Of a stretch of DNA of 64,000 nt, positions 45,516-54,048 are shown in pieces. Position numbers and translations under genes: made by a program. The notes below the pieces were generated by a model. It searched no databases. It was not told the origin of the DNA and worked only from the letters and a program-made list of their open reading frames with translations. How positions within the stretch are numbered: the first letter of the stretch is position 1; each line of letters opens with the position of its first letter. Source of the DNA: Archangium gephyra (GTDB lineage: Bacteria > Myxococcota > Myxococcia > Myxococcales > Myxococcaceae); the NCBI RefSeq assembly GCF_001027285.1, contig NZ_CP011509.1:11370501-11434500 (forward strand). Direction: 5' to 3'.

Positions 45516-46478
45516 CTACTCCGCGGGGACGACGAAGTCCTTGATGACGGCCATGTGCTGCATGTTGGTGGCGCCGCTGTCCGTGGACAGCGCGGGGGAG
45601 ATGTCCGAGAGCGGCGAGTACACGCGCGTGTCCACCACGAGGCCCGCGCTGAAGGAGCTGGAGCCGATGACGGTGGACGTCTGGTAGGCGCGCAGGTCCG
45701 AGTCCACCAGCACGTGGTCGTACGGCTTGGCGCGGGTGGCGTTGGTGTTGGTGTTGCCGTTGCGGTCCGCCGGGTACGGGCTGCCGGTGGTCACCACCTG
45801 GGCGAAGGTGCTGAAGCTGCTCTCCGAGCGGGTGTCGGTGTTGAAGTCACCGCCGATGGCCAGGTAGTCGCCCGTGGGGATGCTGGCCTTGATGCGGGAC
45901 ACCAGGTTGCTGGCCTCGTTGTTGCGCGTGGTGGCATCCGCGGTGAGCAGGTGCACGCTCACCACCCAGAGATCCCTGGGGCCGGGGATATTGATGCGCG
46001 CCCAGGCGAAGTCGCGGTTGGTGACGTACGGGTCATCCCACTCGCCCGAGGCGACGATGGGCCAGCGGCTGATGACGCCGTTGGGGATCTGCGCGCCGGC
46101 CTCGCGGTAGTAATAGAAGGTGGAGCCAAAGGCGGTGTTGACGAAGTTCCGGATGGCGGTGGCCGAGTTGTCGCCGTAGTTGAACTCCTGGATCATCACC
46201 ACGTCCGGCTTCGTGCCCTGGAAGATGCGGGTGCCGTGGCCCGGGTCGTAGCTCTGGTAGTTGCCGCTGGAGATGTTGGCGGCCATCAGGCGCACCCGGG
46301 CGGTGAGGAGCTGGGAGTCGGTGGAGCCCACCTCGGAGCCCACCTCCGTGGCCGGCAGGGGCTCGGACTCCGTGCTCTCCGTGCCGGTGCCGCACGCGGA
46401 CAGCGAGAGGGTGAACAACGACAGCATCAGCCTGGACCCGAAACGGGTCTTCCTCGAGGGGGCGAAGCTCTGGTGCAT
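45516..46478 (-). CDS. Secreted endonuclease/exonuclease/phosphatase (DNase I-fold) lipoprotein
   Basis: The 320-residue protein has a lipoprotein signal (lipobox LSAC, Cys near 29) and a DNase I-like fold. Motifs in order are VRLMAANISSGN, VVMIQEFNYG (metal-binding Glu), DLWVVSVHLLTAD (catalytic His), IGGDFNTDT (Asp/Asn) and YDHVLVDSDL. The expected final SDH motif is replaced by a segment ending ATNMQHMAVIKDF, where the His before Met-Ala can serve. It would hydrolyse nucleic acid or phosphoesters outside the cell. It lies 140 bp downstream of the TIGR03118 gene on the same strand. Confidence 0.88.
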   Translation of the reverse strand: MHQSFAPSRKTRFGSRLMLSLFTLSLSACGTGTESTESEPLPATEVGSEVGSTDSQLLTARVRLMAANISSGNYQSYDPGHGTRIFQGTKPDVVMIQEFNYGDNSATAIRNFVNTAFGSTFYYYREAGAQIPNGVISRWPIVASGEWDDPYVTNRDFAWARINIPGPRDLWVVSVHLLTADATTRNNEASNLVSRIKASIPTGDYLAIGGDFNTDTRSESSFSTFAQVVTTGSPYPADRNGNTNTNATRAKPYDHVLVDSDLRAYQTSTVIGSSSFSAGLVVDTRVYSPLSDISPALSTDSGATNMQHMAVIKDFVVPAE

Positions 46479-46618
46479 GGGTTCCGTCCTGTGCGCGGGA
46501 TTGGGGGCGCGAGGGGAACCCTAGGCTGCCTGCCAGGCAAGCGACAGCCCGGTGCATATGGTTGGGACCGCACGTTTCTCCGGCGGTCCCAACCGTTCAT
46601 ACCGCGCCGCGGCATGCC

Positions 46619-47773
46619 TCAGTTGGACTCGGACTCCTCGGGCTCCGGAGCGAGGTGCTGGCAGGGGACGCGCATCGCGTCGAGGCGCCCGTAGAGGCCA
46701 TGCGTCTCGCGCTCAGGGCCCGCGGTGAAGAAGAGCGTGTCGGTGGGCTGGTTCGCCACGCCGCTGCCGAAGGCCAGTCCCCACAGGCCGTCGATCCGGA
46801 TCGTCGAGCCATCGGGCCGCTCCAGCCGCCCCTCGCGGTGGCCGGTCTGCGGGTCATAGACGTTGATGACGCCATCGCCGAAGTTGGCCACCAGGAGCTT
46901 GCTGCCGAACTTGCCGAAGCTGGCCGGAGCCAACGCCAGACCCCAGGGGGCGTTCAGCCTGCCGCGCGAGATGAGGCGCCGGACGAAGCGGCCATTGGCG
47001 TCGAAGATGCTGACGTAACCCAACCCACTGCCGGTGACGGCCTCCTCCCGGCCCCGGTCCTGCCTGGCGTAGGTGACGTAGAGGTTGCCGTTGATGTTCT
47101 GGATGCCGAAGGGCGCGAAGCCCGAGGGGAGGAAGGGATCCGTGAAGGAGCCCGGAAGCGTGGCGGGCGCGAAGGTGCTGTCGAAGACGTCGATCTTCCC
47201 GTTGTGGAAGTCCGTCGCGTACAGGAAGAACCCCGTGCCATTGGGCGCGAGGGCGAGGCCCTTGTAGTTGGCGCCGGTGCTGGAGTTGTCCACGACGGTG
47301 AAGGAGTTGGTGAGATTGATGGCCGGCGCCCAGGCGGTGATGGAGCCCTGCTCGGTGGCGAAGATGAAGAAACTGTTCGCCGTGGTCCCGCCCTCGGTGA
47401 CGGTGAACTGGCCGGTGCCGTTGAAGACGATGCCGGTGGGCCTGCCCGTCCCGGTGTCCCCCGGAGGCGGCGGCACGGTCACGACGAGCGCGTTGGGAAC
47501 GCCGTCACCGGTATAGAGCGTGGAGAGGCCGGTCCCGTTGTCATTGACCCAGACGAGGCCGAAGGGGTTGAACGCGATACCCCATGCGTTGACGAGGTTC
47601 GGGTCCACGTTCTCCGCGACCCCCGCCCTGTCGGCGACGAGGTTGCGCTGCACATAGGCATTGGGTTGCTTGCAGGAGTTGTTGGCGAAGCTGGCCACGG
47701 GCACCAGCGAAGCGGCGAGTGCGAGCGCCAGCGCAGGGCTCCGCCAGGAGCCCCGAAGGAATGAAGCATTCAT
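46619..47773 (-). CDS. TIGR03118-family secreted beta-propeller protein
   Basis: The 384-residue protein has a signal peptide (MNASFLRGSW...VASFANNS) and the TIGR03118 pattern: NLVADRAGVAENVDPNLVNA, GIAFNPFGLVWVNDNGTGLS, GIVFNGTGQFTV, APWGLALAPASFGKFGSKLL and LLVANFGDGVINVYD. Family members are secreted six-bladed propellers of unknown function. GGAGGGGG precedes ATG 47773; the much longer upstream frame is low-complexity Pro/Arg sequence and is rejected. Confidence 0.9.
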   Translation of the reverse strand: MNASFLRGSWRSPALALALAASLVPVASFANNSCKQPNAYVQRNLVADRAGVAENVDPNLVNAWGIAFNPFGLVWVNDNGTGLSTLYTGDGVPNALVVTVPPPPGDTGTGRPTGIVFNGTGQFTVTEGGTTANSFFIFATEQGSITAWAPAINLTNSFTVVDNSSTGANYKGLALAPNGTGFFLYATDFHNGKIDVFDSTFAPATLPGSFTDPFLPSGFAPFGIQNINGNLYVTYARQDRGREEAVTGSGLGYVSIFDANGRFVRRLISRGRLNAPWGLALAPASFGKFGSKLLVANFGDGVINVYDPQTGHREGRLERPDGSTIRIDGLWGLAFGSGVANQPTDTLFFTAGPERETHGLYGRLDAMRVPCQHLAPEPEESESN

Positions 47774-48177
47774 GTGTGTCCCCCCTCCAGAGGCCGCCAG
47801 GACAGCGGCCTCGTCGGACGGGAACGTGGGAGCCGGGACAAGGAGGGACAACCCACCCCGGCGGCCATGAGAGTCGAGCACTACTCTCCCCTCACCCATT
47901 TCCCTCGGCCATTTCCCTCGGCCATTTCCCCTCTCCCCCGGGAGAGGAGCCCCCCGTCGTTCAAAGGGGGGGCAAGCCCCCCGGGGTGAGGATATCGAGT
48001 TCCCGGGTGGAACCCGTGCACCGGACCGAGCCGGCCGCACGCCTGTAGCCCTGGCGGGCGTACGAAGCCCCGTGCTTGTTCCCCTGTCCCCGAGTGCACA
48101 TCTCGGAGTCGTTGACGACCGCGTGGAAGCGGCGGGTCCAGGATCCGCCCGTGGTCCGTACAGGGGAGCGACGAGCG
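47774..48177. other. Intergenic region with short tandem repeats
   Basis: A gap of about 404 bp between divergent genes. It contains two and a half tandem copies of a 13-bp unit (ATTTCCCTCGGCC, about 47898-47930) and an imperfect hairpin CTCTCCCCCGGGAGAGG (47931-47947). Promoters for both neighbours should be here. No gene is supported. Confidence 0.5.
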
Positions 48178-48534
48178 ATGCGACGAGCGATCGTGGGCGC
48201 GGGGCTGCTGCTGGGACTGGCCGGCTGCGCGGGGGTGCAGCAGGTGCCGCCCACCGAGCAGTTGGTGGACTCCCAGGTCTCCATCCGCCAGGCGGAGGAG
48301 GCCGGAGCCGAGACGGTGCCGGATGCGGCGCAGCACCTGCAGTGGGCTCGGGAGCAGGCGAGCGAGGCGCGCCGACTGCTCGAGCACAACGAGCGGGACA
48401 AGGCGGCGCTCTTCCTGAAGCGCGCGGCGGCGGACGCGGAGCTGGCCCTGGCCCTGGCGCGTGAGGCACCGGCGCGGGCCGAGGCCGATCGGCTGCTCCA
48501 GCAGGTCCAGCAACTCCAGGGCACGGTGCAGTGA
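48178..48534 (+). CDS. DUF4398-type helical lipoprotein
   Basis: The 118-residue lipoprotein (MRRAIVGAGLLLGLAGC, Cys near 17) has a mature part that is one long helical hairpin with the DUF4398 pattern: ARxAExAGAETxPxA, LQWAREQASEARRLLEHNER, and an Ala/Glu-rich end. Its stop lies 23 bp before the chosen start of the OmpA-family gene, which carries the same domain at its N-terminus. They are likely co-transcribed and may assemble together in the periplasm. Confidence 0.82.
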   Translation: MRRAIVGAGLLLGLAGCAGVQQVPPTEQLVDSQVSIRQAEEAGAETVPDAAQHLQWAREQASEARRLLEHNERDKAALFLKRAAADAELALALAREAPARAEADRLLQQVQQLQGTVQ

Positions 48535-48557
48535 CAGCCACACGTAAGGAGAAGGTC

Positions 48558-49664
48558 ATGCGGGGATGGAAACGTCTGACGTGGGGCGTGCTAGGGGCCG
48601 CCGTGTTCGCGGGGTGCGCGGCCAGCACGCCGCGAGAGCTGCTGGATGCACGCTATGCCTATCAACGGGCCTCCACGGGGCCGGCGGCCCAGTTCAGCCC
48701 GGATGCGCTCGTCGAGGCACGCGAGGCCCTCAACGAGGCCAACCGCGCCTTCGAGCGGGAGCGGGACTCGGAGAACACGCGCACGCTGGCGTACGTGGCG
48801 CTGCGCAAGGCGCAGATCGCCGAGTCGCGCGCCCGGGCCATCGTGGCCGAGCAGGAGCGGGTGGCGGCGGAGCAGCAGCTCGCCATGGCCCAGGCCTCGG
48901 ATAGCGTGAAGACGCGGCAGGAGCTGGAGCGGGCCCGCGCCGAGCTCGCCGAGGCCCAGCGTCTGCGCGCGGAGGCGGAGCAGCGGCAGTCCCAGCTCCA
49001 GCAACAGCAGCAGCAGGAGGCCATGGCGCAGGCCGAGCAACAGAAGCTGGAGCAGGCCCGGCGCGAGGAGCAGGAGCGCCAGGCGCGGCTCGACGAGGCC
49101 CAGGCGAAGATGGATCAGCTCAATGCCCAGCTCGAGCAGGAGCGCCAGGCGCGCCTCCAGGCCGAGCAGCGCGCCGCCCAGGCCGAGGCCGAGGCCCGCG
49201 CCCAGGCCCAGGTGGCCAGCGATCTGCGCAACATCCGGCAGGTGCAGGTGAAGGAGGAGGCGCGTGGACTGGTGCTCACGCTCTCCGGCAGCGTGCTCTT
49301 CCGCTCGGGGAGCGCGGATCTGCTGCCAGGGGCCAGGCGCCGGCTGGACGAGGTGGCCGAGGCGTTGAAGAAGACGCAAAGCCCGCTCGTCATCGAGGGC
49401 CACACCGACAGCCAGGGTCCCACGGAGCTCAACGAGGAGCTCTCCTACGAGCGCGCCGGAGCGGTGCGGGACTACCTCGTGGAGCGCGGCGTGGACAGCG
49501 AGCGCGTCCGCACCGAGGGCCGCGGCGAGGAGCAACCCGTCGCCTCCAACAAGAACGCCGAGGGCCGCGCGAACAACCGCCGGGTGGAGATCGTCATCGA
49601 GCGCGGTATCGGCGGAGCCGGTGAGCAGCAGCAGCCGCAGACGCAGCCCCCGCCGGGCCGCTGA
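48558..49664 (+). CDS. OmpA-family lipoprotein with DUF4398 and coiled coil
   Basis: The 368-residue protein links outer membrane to cell wall. Its lipobox is FAGC (Cys near 20). A DUF4398 helical domain follows (about 25-100), then a long Glu/Gln/Ala/Arg coiled coil (about 100-230). The C-terminal OmpA domain (about 235-355) has VLFRSGSADLLPGARRRLDE, VIEGHTDSQG, LSYERAGAVRDYLVERGV and the peptidoglycan-contacting NNRRVEIVIE. The tail is Gln/Pro-rich. AAGGAGAAGG precedes ATG 48558, so the slightly longer start is not used. Confidence 0.92.
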   Translation: MRGWKRLTWGVLGAAVFAGCAASTPRELLDARYAYQRASTGPAAQFSPDALVEAREALNEANRAFERERDSENTRTLAYVALRKAQIAESRARAIVAEQERVAAEQQLAMAQASDSVKTRQELERARAELAEAQRLRAEAEQRQSQLQQQQQQEAMAQAEQQKLEQARREEQERQARLDEAQAKMDQLNAQLEQERQARLQAEQRAAQAEAEARAQAQVASDLRNIRQVQVKEEARGLVLTLSGSVLFRSGSADLLPGARRRLDEVAEALKKTQSPLVIEGHTDSQGPTELNEELSYERAGAVRDYLVERGVDSERVRTEGRGEEQPVASNKNAEGRANNRRVEIVIERGIGGAGEQQQPQTQPPPGR

Positions 49665-49691
49665 GCCGGGAAGCAGCACCCACCGGACATG

Positions 49692-49726
49692 AAAAGGCCC
49701 CGTTGCCTCCTGGAGGCAGCGGGGCC
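49692..49726 (-). terminator. Bidirectional terminator between OmpA-family and BMP genes
   Basis: A 14-bp stem with one G.T pair (GGCCCCGTTGCCTC / GAGGCAGCGGGGCC) and a CTG loop is preceded on the plus strand by AAAA, so it gives a U-tract for the minus-strand operon. It sits between convergent stops. Confidence 0.85.
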
Positions 49727-49749
49727 CGGTGCTTCCTACCCGGTGCGCG

Positions 49750-50946
49750 TTACGGCTTCGCCGGAGCGGCCGTCAGCTGCGACGGGTGGCTGGGCACCTG
49801 GAGCTCCCCGGAGACGATCTTCGCGCGCAGCTCCTCGACCTTCTGGAGGGCCTCGGCCTTGCCCGGGAACTCCACGCGCACGGGGGCGTAGGTGACGCCC
49901 CCCTCCTTGAGGCCCAGCATCACGTCACCGCCCTCGAGCTTGCCCTGGGACAGGTCACGCACGGCCTCGTAGACGCCCAGGTCCACGCGCTTGAGCATGG
50001 AGGTCAGCACCGCCTCGGGAGCCAGGTGCGACTGGTCCGAGTCCACGCCGATGGCGAACACCGGCTTGCCGGCGGCGCGCGCCTCCTTCACCGCCTGGAT
50101 GACGCCGAGGCCATCCGAGCCGGCCGCGTGGTAGACGATGTCCGCGCCCTTGTTCACCAGATCCTGGCCCACCTGCTTGCCGGCGGACACGTTGTCGAAG
50201 CTGCCCGTGTAGTTCACCAGCACGGTGGCCTTGGGGTTGACGGCGGCCACACCCGCGCGGAAGCCCGCCTCGAACTTCTTGATGAGGGGGACCTCCATGC
50301 CGCCCACGAAGCCCACCTTGTTGTTCTTGGAGGCCAGGCCCGCCAGCGCGCCCACGAGGAAGCTGCCCTGCTCCTCGCGGTACATCACCGTGCGCACGTT
50401 GGGCAGCGTGTAGACCTTGCCGTCCGCGGACACCAGCGGGCTGTCGATGAGCAGGAACTTCGCGTCCGGGTTGCGCTTCGCCACCGTCTCCACCGCGTTC
50501 TCGAGCATGAAGCCCACGCCGACGGCCAGCGACACGCCCTCGTCCACCAGCGTCTGCAGGTTGGGCTCATAGTCCTCGGGGACCTTGCTCTGCAGCACCA
50601 CCGGGGAGATGCCCACCGGCGCGATGCCGCGCGTGGCCAGGTCCTGCGCGAGCGTCTCCTTCAGCTCCTCCGGGGTGGCGTCCTTGTAGCTGCCCCCCTC
50701 CATCTTCTTGCCCGCGCCCCACAGCTCCAGGCCGCGCAGCGCCGAGTCGTTGAAGGAGTGGTCACCGCGGCCTCCCACGTCCGTCACCAGGCCCACCTTC
50801 AGCGTCTTCGGCTTGGGCGCGGCGGCGGCCGGCGCGTTGGCCGAAGGGGCGGCCCCCGGCTTCGTCTCCTCCTGCTTCTTGCAGGCGGACGCGAGCACCA
50901 GGGCGGACAGCAGGGACAGTCGCAGGAAGGAGCGGGAAGGGGCCAT
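49750..50946 (-). CDS. BMP-family ABC transporter substrate-binding lipoprotein
   Basis: The 398-residue lipoprotein (lipobox ASAC, Cys near 22, then an Ala/Pro linker) matches the Bmp/Med nucleoside-binding family: KVGLVTDVGGRGDHSFNDSA, GVGFMLENAVETVAKRNPD, GSFLVGALAGLASKNNKVGF, VGGMEVPLIKKFEAGFRAG and ADIVYHAAGSDGLGV. It would capture purine nucleosides or a similar ligand for an ABC importer, whose permease and ATPase are not in this window. It is the last gene of a minus-strand run ending at a strong hairpin. Confidence 0.9.
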   Translation of the reverse strand: MAPSRSFLRLSLLSALVLASACKKQEETKPGAAPSANAPAAAAPKPKTLKVGLVTDVGGRGDHSFNDSALRGLELWGAGKKMEGGSYKDATPEELKETLAQDLATRGIAPVGISPVVLQSKVPEDYEPNLQTLVDEGVSLAVGVGFMLENAVETVAKRNPDAKFLLIDSPLVSADGKVYTLPNVRTVMYREEQGSFLVGALAGLASKNNKVGFVGGMEVPLIKKFEAGFRAGVAAVNPKATVLVNYTGSFDNVSAGKQVGQDLVNKGADIVYHAAGSDGLGVIQAVKEARAAGKPVFAIGVDSDQSHLAPEAVLTSMLKRVDLGVYEAVRDLSQGKLEGGDVMLGLKEGGVTYAPVRVEFPGKAEALQKVEELRAKIVSGELQVPSHPSQLTAAPAKP

Positions 50947-50998
50947 GGCGCGGTGGTTAGCAGAGCCGCGCCCGCCCCTCAAGTCAGCCCCGGGACGC

Positions 50999-51928
50999 TC
51001 ACGCCAGGAGCGCCGCGCCGATCAGCCCGCTGTCGTCACCCAGCTCGGCGTCGGAGATGAGCAGCCCCTCGCGCGAGGTGGTGGAGGCGAACGCCTGCAC
51101 CCCCTCCACCACGCGCCGCCGGATGCCGGGGCAGTGCGTCAACACGCCACCGCCCAGGATGAGCCGCGCCGGGTTGAGCACCGTCACCTGGTTGGCGACG
51201 GCGACGGCCAGCATGAGGCTGGCGCGCTCGTAGATTTCACGCGCCTCGGCGTCACCCGCCTCCGCCGCCTGCTCCAGCGTCACGGGCGTCACCCGGGCCG
51301 GGTCTCCGCCGGTCAGCTCCTTGAGCACCTGCGAGCGGCCCGTGGCCAGCAACTCCCGCGTCTGCGCGATGAGGTTGTGGCCCCCCGCGTAGGCCTCCAG
51401 GCAGCCCAGCTCGCCGCAGCCGCACCGGCGCCCGTTGGGCACCACCTTGATGTGGCCCAGCTCGCCCGCCACCCCGCCGCCGCCCGTCACCAGCCGGCCC
51501 CCGGCGATGATGGCGCTGCCCACGCCCGAGCCCACGAACACCGTGTACATGTCCTGCGAGCCGCGCCCCGCTCCGGCGTTGAGCTCACCCCAGGCGGCGG
51601 CCGACAGGTCATTCACCACCCGGACGGGGTAGCCCAGCCGCGTGCGGAGCATCTCTCCCAGCGGCACGTTGCGCCAGCCGAGGTTGGGCGCCACGGCCAG
51701 CACGCCGGACTCGCCATGAATCTGCCCGGCCGCGCCCACGCCACACCCCTGCACGGGCGTGCCCGCGGTATCCACCGCCGCCTTGGCCGCGTGGGCAATG
51801 GACTCCACCACCGCCGAGGGGCTGCGCTCGCCGAGCGCCATCTTGGCCGAGGCGATGATGTTGCCCTTCGCATCCACCACCGCCGCGCGGGCGAAGGTGC
51901 CTCCCAGGTCGATTCCCAGTGTGGGCAT
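50999..51928 (-). CDS. ROK-family sugar kinase (glucokinase-like)
   Basis: The 309-residue cytosolic kinase has the ROK pattern: phosphate-1 GIDLGGTFARAAVVD near residue 5, NDLSAAAWGELNAG, the GHIKV motif carrying the zinc-ligand His, the zinc loop CGCGELGCLEAYAGG near 165-180, and the ATP site LILGGGVL. It probably phosphorylates glucose or a related hexose, feeding the phosphomannomutase/phosphoglucomutase encoded two genes upstream. GGAGG precedes ATG 51928. The gap to the preceding FMN-reductase gene is only 21 bp. Confidence 0.9.
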   Translation of the reverse strand: MPTLGIDLGGTFARAAVVDAKGNIIASAKMALGERSPSAVVESIAHAAKAAVDTAGTPVQGCGVGAAGQIHGESGVLAVAPNLGWRNVPLGEMLRTRLGYPVRVVNDLSAAAWGELNAGAGRGSQDMYTVFVGSGVGSAIIAGGRLVTGGGGVAGELGHIKVVPNGRRCGCGELGCLEAYAGGHNLIAQTRELLATGRSQVLKELTGGDPARVTPVTLEQAAEAGDAEAREIYERASLMLAVAVANQVTVLNPARLILGGGVLTHCPGIRRRVVEGVQAFASTTSREGLLISDAELGDDSGLIGAALLA

Positions 51929-51949
51929 GCGTGTCCTCCGGTCGGGCAA

Positions 51950-52504
51950 TCAGCCCTTGAGCTTGGAAACGAGAGACGAGACGAGCGCGGCCACTTCCTT
52001 GCGCCGGGCCTCGTCCTTGAAGCTTCCATCCGCGTTGAAGGCCTCCATCGCCCGCGGCAGGTGCACCTGCGCGGGCAGCACGTGCACGCCCGTGGAGGCC
52101 ATCACCTGCCGCAGGTGCGGCTGCATGCGCGAGGTGCCGAAGACGCCCGGCGTGGCGCCCATCAACCCCGCCCACTTCTCCTGGAAGAGGCGCTCGGGCG
52201 GACGCGACACCCAGTCGATGAGGTTCTTCAACCCGCCCGGGATGGAGGAGTTGTACTCGGGGCTGGCGATGAGCAGCCCGTTGGCGCGGGCCAGCCTGTC
52301 CCGCAGGTCCTTCACCAGCGGAGGCCAGCCCTTCGCCTCCACATCCTGGTCATAGATGGGCAGCTGCGCGAGCACCTTGGGGTCCACGGCATCGACCTCG
52401 GCGCCCTGCGCGCGGGCCTCCGCGACGGCGAGGTCCAGCAGCTTCTTGTTGAATCCCCCCGTGCGGACGCTGCCGCACAGGGCCAGGATGTGGGGAGTGG
52501 CCAT
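51950..52504 (-). CDS. NADPH-dependent FMN reductase family protein
   Basis: The 184-residue flavodoxin-fold protein shows the FMN phosphate loop GSVRTGGFNKKLL near 10-22 and the family motif SPEYNSSIPGGLKNLIDWVSR near 80-100. It is likely a flavin or quinone/azo reductase using NAD(P)H in the cytosol. It lies 15 bp after the mutase gene and 21 bp before the ROK kinase gene, so it belongs to the same transcript; a metabolic link is not obvious. Confidence 0.92.
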   Translation of the reverse strand: MATPHILALCGSVRTGGFNKKLLDLAVAEARAQGAEVDAVDPKVLAQLPIYDQDVEAKGWPPLVKDLRDRLARANGLLIASPEYNSSIPGGLKNLIDWVSRPPERLFQEKWAGLMGATPGVFGTSRMQPHLRQVMASTGVHVLPAQVHLPRAMEAFNADGSFKDEARRKEVAALVSSLVSKLKG

Positions 52505-52519
52505 GGCGTCCTTCCTAGC

Positions 52520-53887
52520 TCAGGCGACCTCGCGCTGCACCTTCGCCACCGTGCCCTCGATGAGCTGGCGGATCTCCTCCAGCCGCGCTTCCGTCTTCGC
52601 CTCGAAGCGCAGCACCAGGATGGGCTGGGTGTTGGAGGCGCGGATGAGGCCCCACCCGTCCGGGAAGGTCACCCGCACCCCGTCCACGTCCACCAGCGAG
52701 TGGCCCGCCTTGCGCAGCGTCTCGGTGGCGCGCTTGACGATCTCGAACTTCTTCTCCTCCACCGTGTCCACGCGCAGCTCGGGCGTGGCGAACGTCTTGG
52801 GCACGTCCCCGAGCAGCCCGGACAGCTTCGCCTTCTCGTGGGTCAGGATCTCCAGCAGGCGCGCCGAGGAGTAGATGGCGTCGTCGAAGCCGAAGTAGCG
52901 GTTCTTGAAGAAGATGTGGCCGCTCATCTCGCCGGCCAGCTCCGCCTGCTCCTCCTTCATCTTCGCCTTGATGAGGGAGTGGCCCGCCTTCCACATCACC
53001 GGCTTGCCGCCGTGCTTCGCGATGTCGTCGTACAGGGTGTAGGAGCACTTCACCTCGCCGACGATGGCGGCGCCCGGGCTCTCCTTCAGCACGTAGCGGC
53101 TGAAGAGGATCATGATCTGATCGCCCCAGAGGATGTTGCCCTGGTCGTCCACCACGCCGATGCGGTCGCTGTCGCCGTCATAGGCGATGCCCACCTCGGC
53201 CTTCTCGCGCTTCACCGCCGCGATGAGGTCCTGCATGTTCTCCACCACCGTGGGGTCCGGGTGGTGGTTGGGGAAGGTGGCGTCCATGTCGCAGAAGAGC
53301 GGCACCACCTCGAAGCCCATGCTCTCGAAGAGCGGCACGGCCACGGCGCCGCCGGTGCCATTGCCCGCGTCGATGACGATCTTCATCCCCTTGCGGCCCA
53401 CCTTCACCGTCTGACGGACGAAGTGGTAGTAGGGCGTGTGGATGTCGAAGGGGCTGACGACGCCCGGCGTGGGGGCCTTCTCGAAGTCGCGCGCCTCGAT
53501 GAGCTTGCGCAGGGCCTGGATCTCATGGCCGTGGAAGGTCGTCTTGCCGGCGCCAATCTTGAAGCCGTTGTACTCGGGCGGGTTGTGGCTGCCGGTGATC
53601 ATCGCCAGGCCGTCCACCGGCAGGGTGTTGGCGGCGAAGTAGGTCAGCGGGGTGGGCACCACGCCGACGTCGAGCACGTTCAACCCGGTGGAGGTGAGGC
53701 CACGGCAGAGGGCGTCGCGGAAGCGCGTGGAGGACTCGCGGCAGTCGCGGCCGACCACGATGGAGCGTCCACCCTTGCGCCGCACCACGGTGCCGAGTCC
53801 CTTGCCCAGCAGTTCCACCACCTCGACGGTGAGGTCCTTGTCCACCAGGCCACGGATGTCGTACTCGCGGAAGATATGCGCGTTCAT
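52520..53887 (-). CDS. Phosphomannomutase/phosphoglucomutase
   Basis: The 455-residue enzyme interconverts hexose 6- and 1-phosphates for polysaccharide and LPS precursors. All four alpha-D-phosphohexomutase sites are present: start REYDIRGLVD, VGRDCRESS (about 47), phospho-Ser loop MITGSHNPPEYNGFK near 95, metal loop YDGDSDRIGVVD near 235, sugar loop region GEMSGHIFFKNR near 320 and phosphate-binding IRASNTQPILVLRFEA near the end. This is the PMM/PGM (AlgC-like) subgroup. ATG 53887 gives the conserved N-terminus; longer starts do not. It heads a four-gene minus-strand run. Confidence 0.95.
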   Translation of the reverse strand: MNAHIFREYDIRGLVDKDLTVEVVELLGKGLGTVVRRKGGRSIVVGRDCRESSTRFRDALCRGLTSTGLNVLDVGVVPTPLTYFAANTLPVDGLAMITGSHNPPEYNGFKIGAGKTTFHGHEIQALRKLIEARDFEKAPTPGVVSPFDIHTPYYHFVRQTVKVGRKGMKIVIDAGNGTGGAVAVPLFESMGFEVVPLFCDMDATFPNHHPDPTVVENMQDLIAAVKREKAEVGIAYDGDSDRIGVVDDQGNILWGDQIMILFSRYVLKESPGAAIVGEVKCSYTLYDDIAKHGGKPVMWKAGHSLIKAKMKEEQAELAGEMSGHIFFKNRYFGFDDAIYSSARLLEILTHEKAKLSGLLGDVPKTFATPELRVDTVEEKKFEIVKRATETLRKAGHSLVDVDGVRVTFPDGWGLIRASNTQPILVLRFEAKTEARLEEIRQLIEGTVAKVQREVA

Positions 53888-53957
53888 GAGGCTGATTCCT
53901 GAAGCCCTCGAAGGGGGAGGCTGGGGGTCGAGGGCGGCGCCCTTATACACAAGCGCG

Positions 53958-54041
53958 GGGCGGGGGGGTATCCAAGCGGGTCTCCTGGATGCACGGGCCG
54001 TGTAACCCCCCGAGACTCCTGGTTCGACCCCCGCCCTCCAG
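53958..54041 (+). other. Degenerate tRNA-like sequence
   Basis: A stretch starting GGGCGGGGGGGTATCCAAGC has a D-arm-like segment (TATCCAAGCGGG), a possible anticodon loop (CGTGTAA) and an end TTCGACCCCCGCCCTCCA, in which GGGCGGG and CCCGCCC can pair over 7 bp and a CCA follows. The T-stem and anticodon stem do not close properly, so it is not a functional tRNA as read. It could be a tRNA pseudogene or an old attachment remnant. Confidence 0.35.
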
Positions 54042-54048
54042 CGCACGG

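Noticed and set aside
47774-48628. N-terminal extension of the TIGR03118 protein (285 residues)
   Set aside because: The extension is Pro/Arg-rich low complexity and would hide the signal peptide; a start with a strong ribosome binding site lies at 47773.
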